From: Agelaius tricolor
Taxonomy: Eukaryota; Chordata; Aves; Passeriformes; Icteridae
Length of the DNA stretch: 64,000 bases
Reading direction: 5' to 3'
Assembly (NCBI GenBank): GCA_023055355.1
Contig: JALJCS010000035.1
Span: 1,364,001-1,428,000, forward strand
The position numbers and the translations under genes are program-made. Under the pieces are notes generated by a model, which was not told the origin of the DNA, made no database searches, and worked only from the letters and a program-made list of their open reading frames with translations. The stretch's first letter is position 1. Every line of letters begins with the position of its first letter. Shown here one piece after another: positions 60,301 through 63,300 of this stretch.

Positions 60301-63300
60301 GGCTGAAGGACTGCCTGTGACCCCTAGAAAGTTGTCTCCTGCAGGACCTCTCTCTTTGTCTCTTTGTCCCTGTGTTGGCCAGGGTACACCTCACAAGGCA
60401 GAGCTGAAATCACTGCTCAGAGTCGAGCTGTCTGCCCCTTGAGGGTTACCTGGTGGCTGAAGGACTCCCTGAGACCCCTACAAAGTTGTCTCCTGCAGGA
60501 CCTCTCTCTGGGAAGGCTGCTGCACCCAGGTTGAGCCATCAGACCCCTGGCCGGCCGCCCAACACCCCAACACCAGCCCTCATCCTGACAAAAACAACAA
60601 GCCTGCTCATTCACCCTCCAGTCCTGGGTGTGAGCTTCACAGCCAACCTCACTGCACGCTGTGGGAACCCAGGAAATTCCTCTGGCTGCCCTGGAGGACT
60701 TGAGACCCTGTCAGGGGGCTCAGAGCCCCTGGCACAGAGCCCAAGCCCCCTGTGCCTTTGATTTAGCCCTTGGAAAAAACAATTACTAACCTTTAAATGA
60801 AGGATTACAAGCCACAACAGTTAAAGTAGAATGATAGTGAATTTATCACGGGGTGAAAAAGTAGATTTTGGGGTTCTTAGAATGGGGGTTCAGGGGGCAA
60901 GATGGAGGGATCTGGGCATGTCCAGCCTTTCTCCTTCTTCTTCTTGGCCTCCATCTTCTGCTGTGATGGTGGCACTTTTGGATTGGTTTAGAGTAGAAGC
61001 TCACTGTCTAACATAGGTGATAGGTATTGGAAAGTAATTGTAAACATTGTACAGGTAGTTTTTAGTATAAAGACATAACACTGCCCAGGGGCAGGGAGAG
61101 TGCCTGGAACTGTCTTGCTGAGCGAACCTTGGCAGGATAGGAGAAAGAATTTTATAGATAAGAAACAATAAACAACCTTGAGACCGAGAAATGAAGAGCC
61201 CTGACTCCTTCTTCAAGCACCAGGCTGGGAAAAGAGACTTTCCAGCTTTTCTCGGGGTCACTCTGACAAGCTAGAGATCCCGACAGCAGCCCACCTCCTC
61301 ATCCAGCTCATCTCCACAGCCACAACACCTCCAGCAGCCCCTTCTCCCAGAAAAGGGTGGCCTTACCCTTTCTGCCCGGCTCGGATCACGTGGAGTGCGT
61401 CTCCGTGGGTGTTTTTGATCCACTTGCTGCCCTGCAGCTGGGGGTCCACCAGGAGGGGCCAGCGCTGGCAGCTGCTGAGGATGGCGGCGTTCTGGCTGGA
61501 GGTGCGGTCGGCGGGCAGGCCCTGGTTCCGCCAGGCCGCCACGGCCGCCTCGTCCGCCAGCACCGACAGCGGCTCCAGCCGCGGCGTCACCGGCACCTGC
61601 CAGGCAAACAGAACAGGCTTCCTGCAGATCCTAGGGAAAGCTGGCTGAGGTAAAAAGCTGGCTGAGGTTAAAAGTTGGCTGAGGTAAAAAAAACCAGAGC
61701 GGCAGGCCCTGGTTCCACCAGGCCGTCATATCCGCCAGCACCAACAGCGGCTCCAGCTGCGGCATCACCGGCACCACCACCTGCCAGGCAAACAGAAAAG
61801 GCTTCCTGCAGATCCCAGGGAAAGCTGGCTGAGGTGAACAGTGGTAGGTTGTGTTTATCTCTGTCAGCAGTGGAGGTTTGGAGGGGATTTTGCTGCTCTG
61901 CCCTGCTCAGGTGAAACCCCACCTGCAGCGCTGCCCCAGCTCTGGTGCCCTATGTCAGAAGGGTGTGGAGCTGCTGGAGAGAGCCCAGAGGAGACCATGG
62001 AGATGCTCCATGGCTGGAGCCCCTCTGGGAGAGATGGGGGTGCTCACCTGGAGAAGGGAATGCTCCAGAGAAACATCAGAGCCCCTTCCAGTGCCAACAG
62101 GAGAGGCACTCTCAGGAGAGCTGGAGAGGGACTGGGGACAAGGGATGGAAGGACAGGACATAGGGAATGGCTTCCACTGCCAGAGGGTGAGTTAGGTGGG
62201 ATATTGGGAAGGAATTCTTGGCTGTGAGGGTGGGCAGGCCCTGGCACGGGGTGCCCAGAGAAGCTGTGGCTGCCCCTGGATCCCTGGAAAGGGATGTTCA
62301 GTGACCATAAAGGGTGCTCAGAGTGCTCAAGGCCAGGTTGGACGGGGGCTACAGGAAGGTGTTCCTGCCCTTGGCAAGGGGGTTGGAAAGATGATTTTAA
62401 GGTGCCTTCCGCACAAAGTATTCTCAGATTCCATGATTTATCATTGGTTTCCCATTCTAAAGGATGTTTGCAGTCTGGTTTTGTTTCCCAATCCTGTTGT
62501 ACAATTCAAGGGGTTTTCCCCCCACAGCCCAGCCCCACTGGCTGGGGTCACTCCCTGCCCTGTTCAGCTCCCTGAGCCAGCGTGGAAGGACAGAATTAAT
62601 GCCCTCCTCAGGCTGCTGTTGTGTTACAAACCAGCATCAGCAGCTCCAGAAACACTTCTCTGACAGGGGAGGCCATTTCTGGGTGTGCCACCAGAGCTAC
62701 CTGTGCCAGGTGTCTGAGCAGAATGGTCCTTTCATTTCCATTGGAATTACAGACACTTCCTTGACATTTCTAAGCACAGTCAGGTCATTTCTGAAACCAT
62801 GTCTTAACTAAGTTTCTGGATCAGTGTTAAGAAATACAGAATGAAGTTTCCCTCTCTCAGCCTAAGGTACTGTCTGCTTTGGTCAGCCCTTTGATTTGAG
62901 CATCTCTGGGACCTTATTTAAAAGCTTCTTGGCACCATTTGTATGAGGAACCTGTTAAAATTAGTGAAATATTAAACAAGTTTCAAGCACAATGATCTCC
63001 ATCTGGTCCTAACAGCAAGACATGGGTAAAACCAGCTGAGAGGCATGGCCAGCACGACCAGAGCTCGTGTCCAGAATGAAAAAACACCTGGAGTTTTTCC
63101 AAGCCTCCTGGAGAGCTGGCAGGGAGCTCTGCCTGCTCCAATCCCTTCTCCATATTCCTCCCTCCTTCATGGCCATGGACAAAACTGCAGAGCTGGGCTC
63201 TGTGTTTGGGATTTTCCTGTGTACATGGAGGAACTTCATCGAGCAAGGACACCCCACATTTTCCCCAGGGAGGAGTGCATGGCCACATCCTGAGGACACA

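Noticed and set aside
61668..61922. 84-codon minus-strand ORF over the ghost W2 exon
   Set aside because: It is in the wrong frame relative to W2. The informative reading is the W2-frame ghost at 61699-61780.
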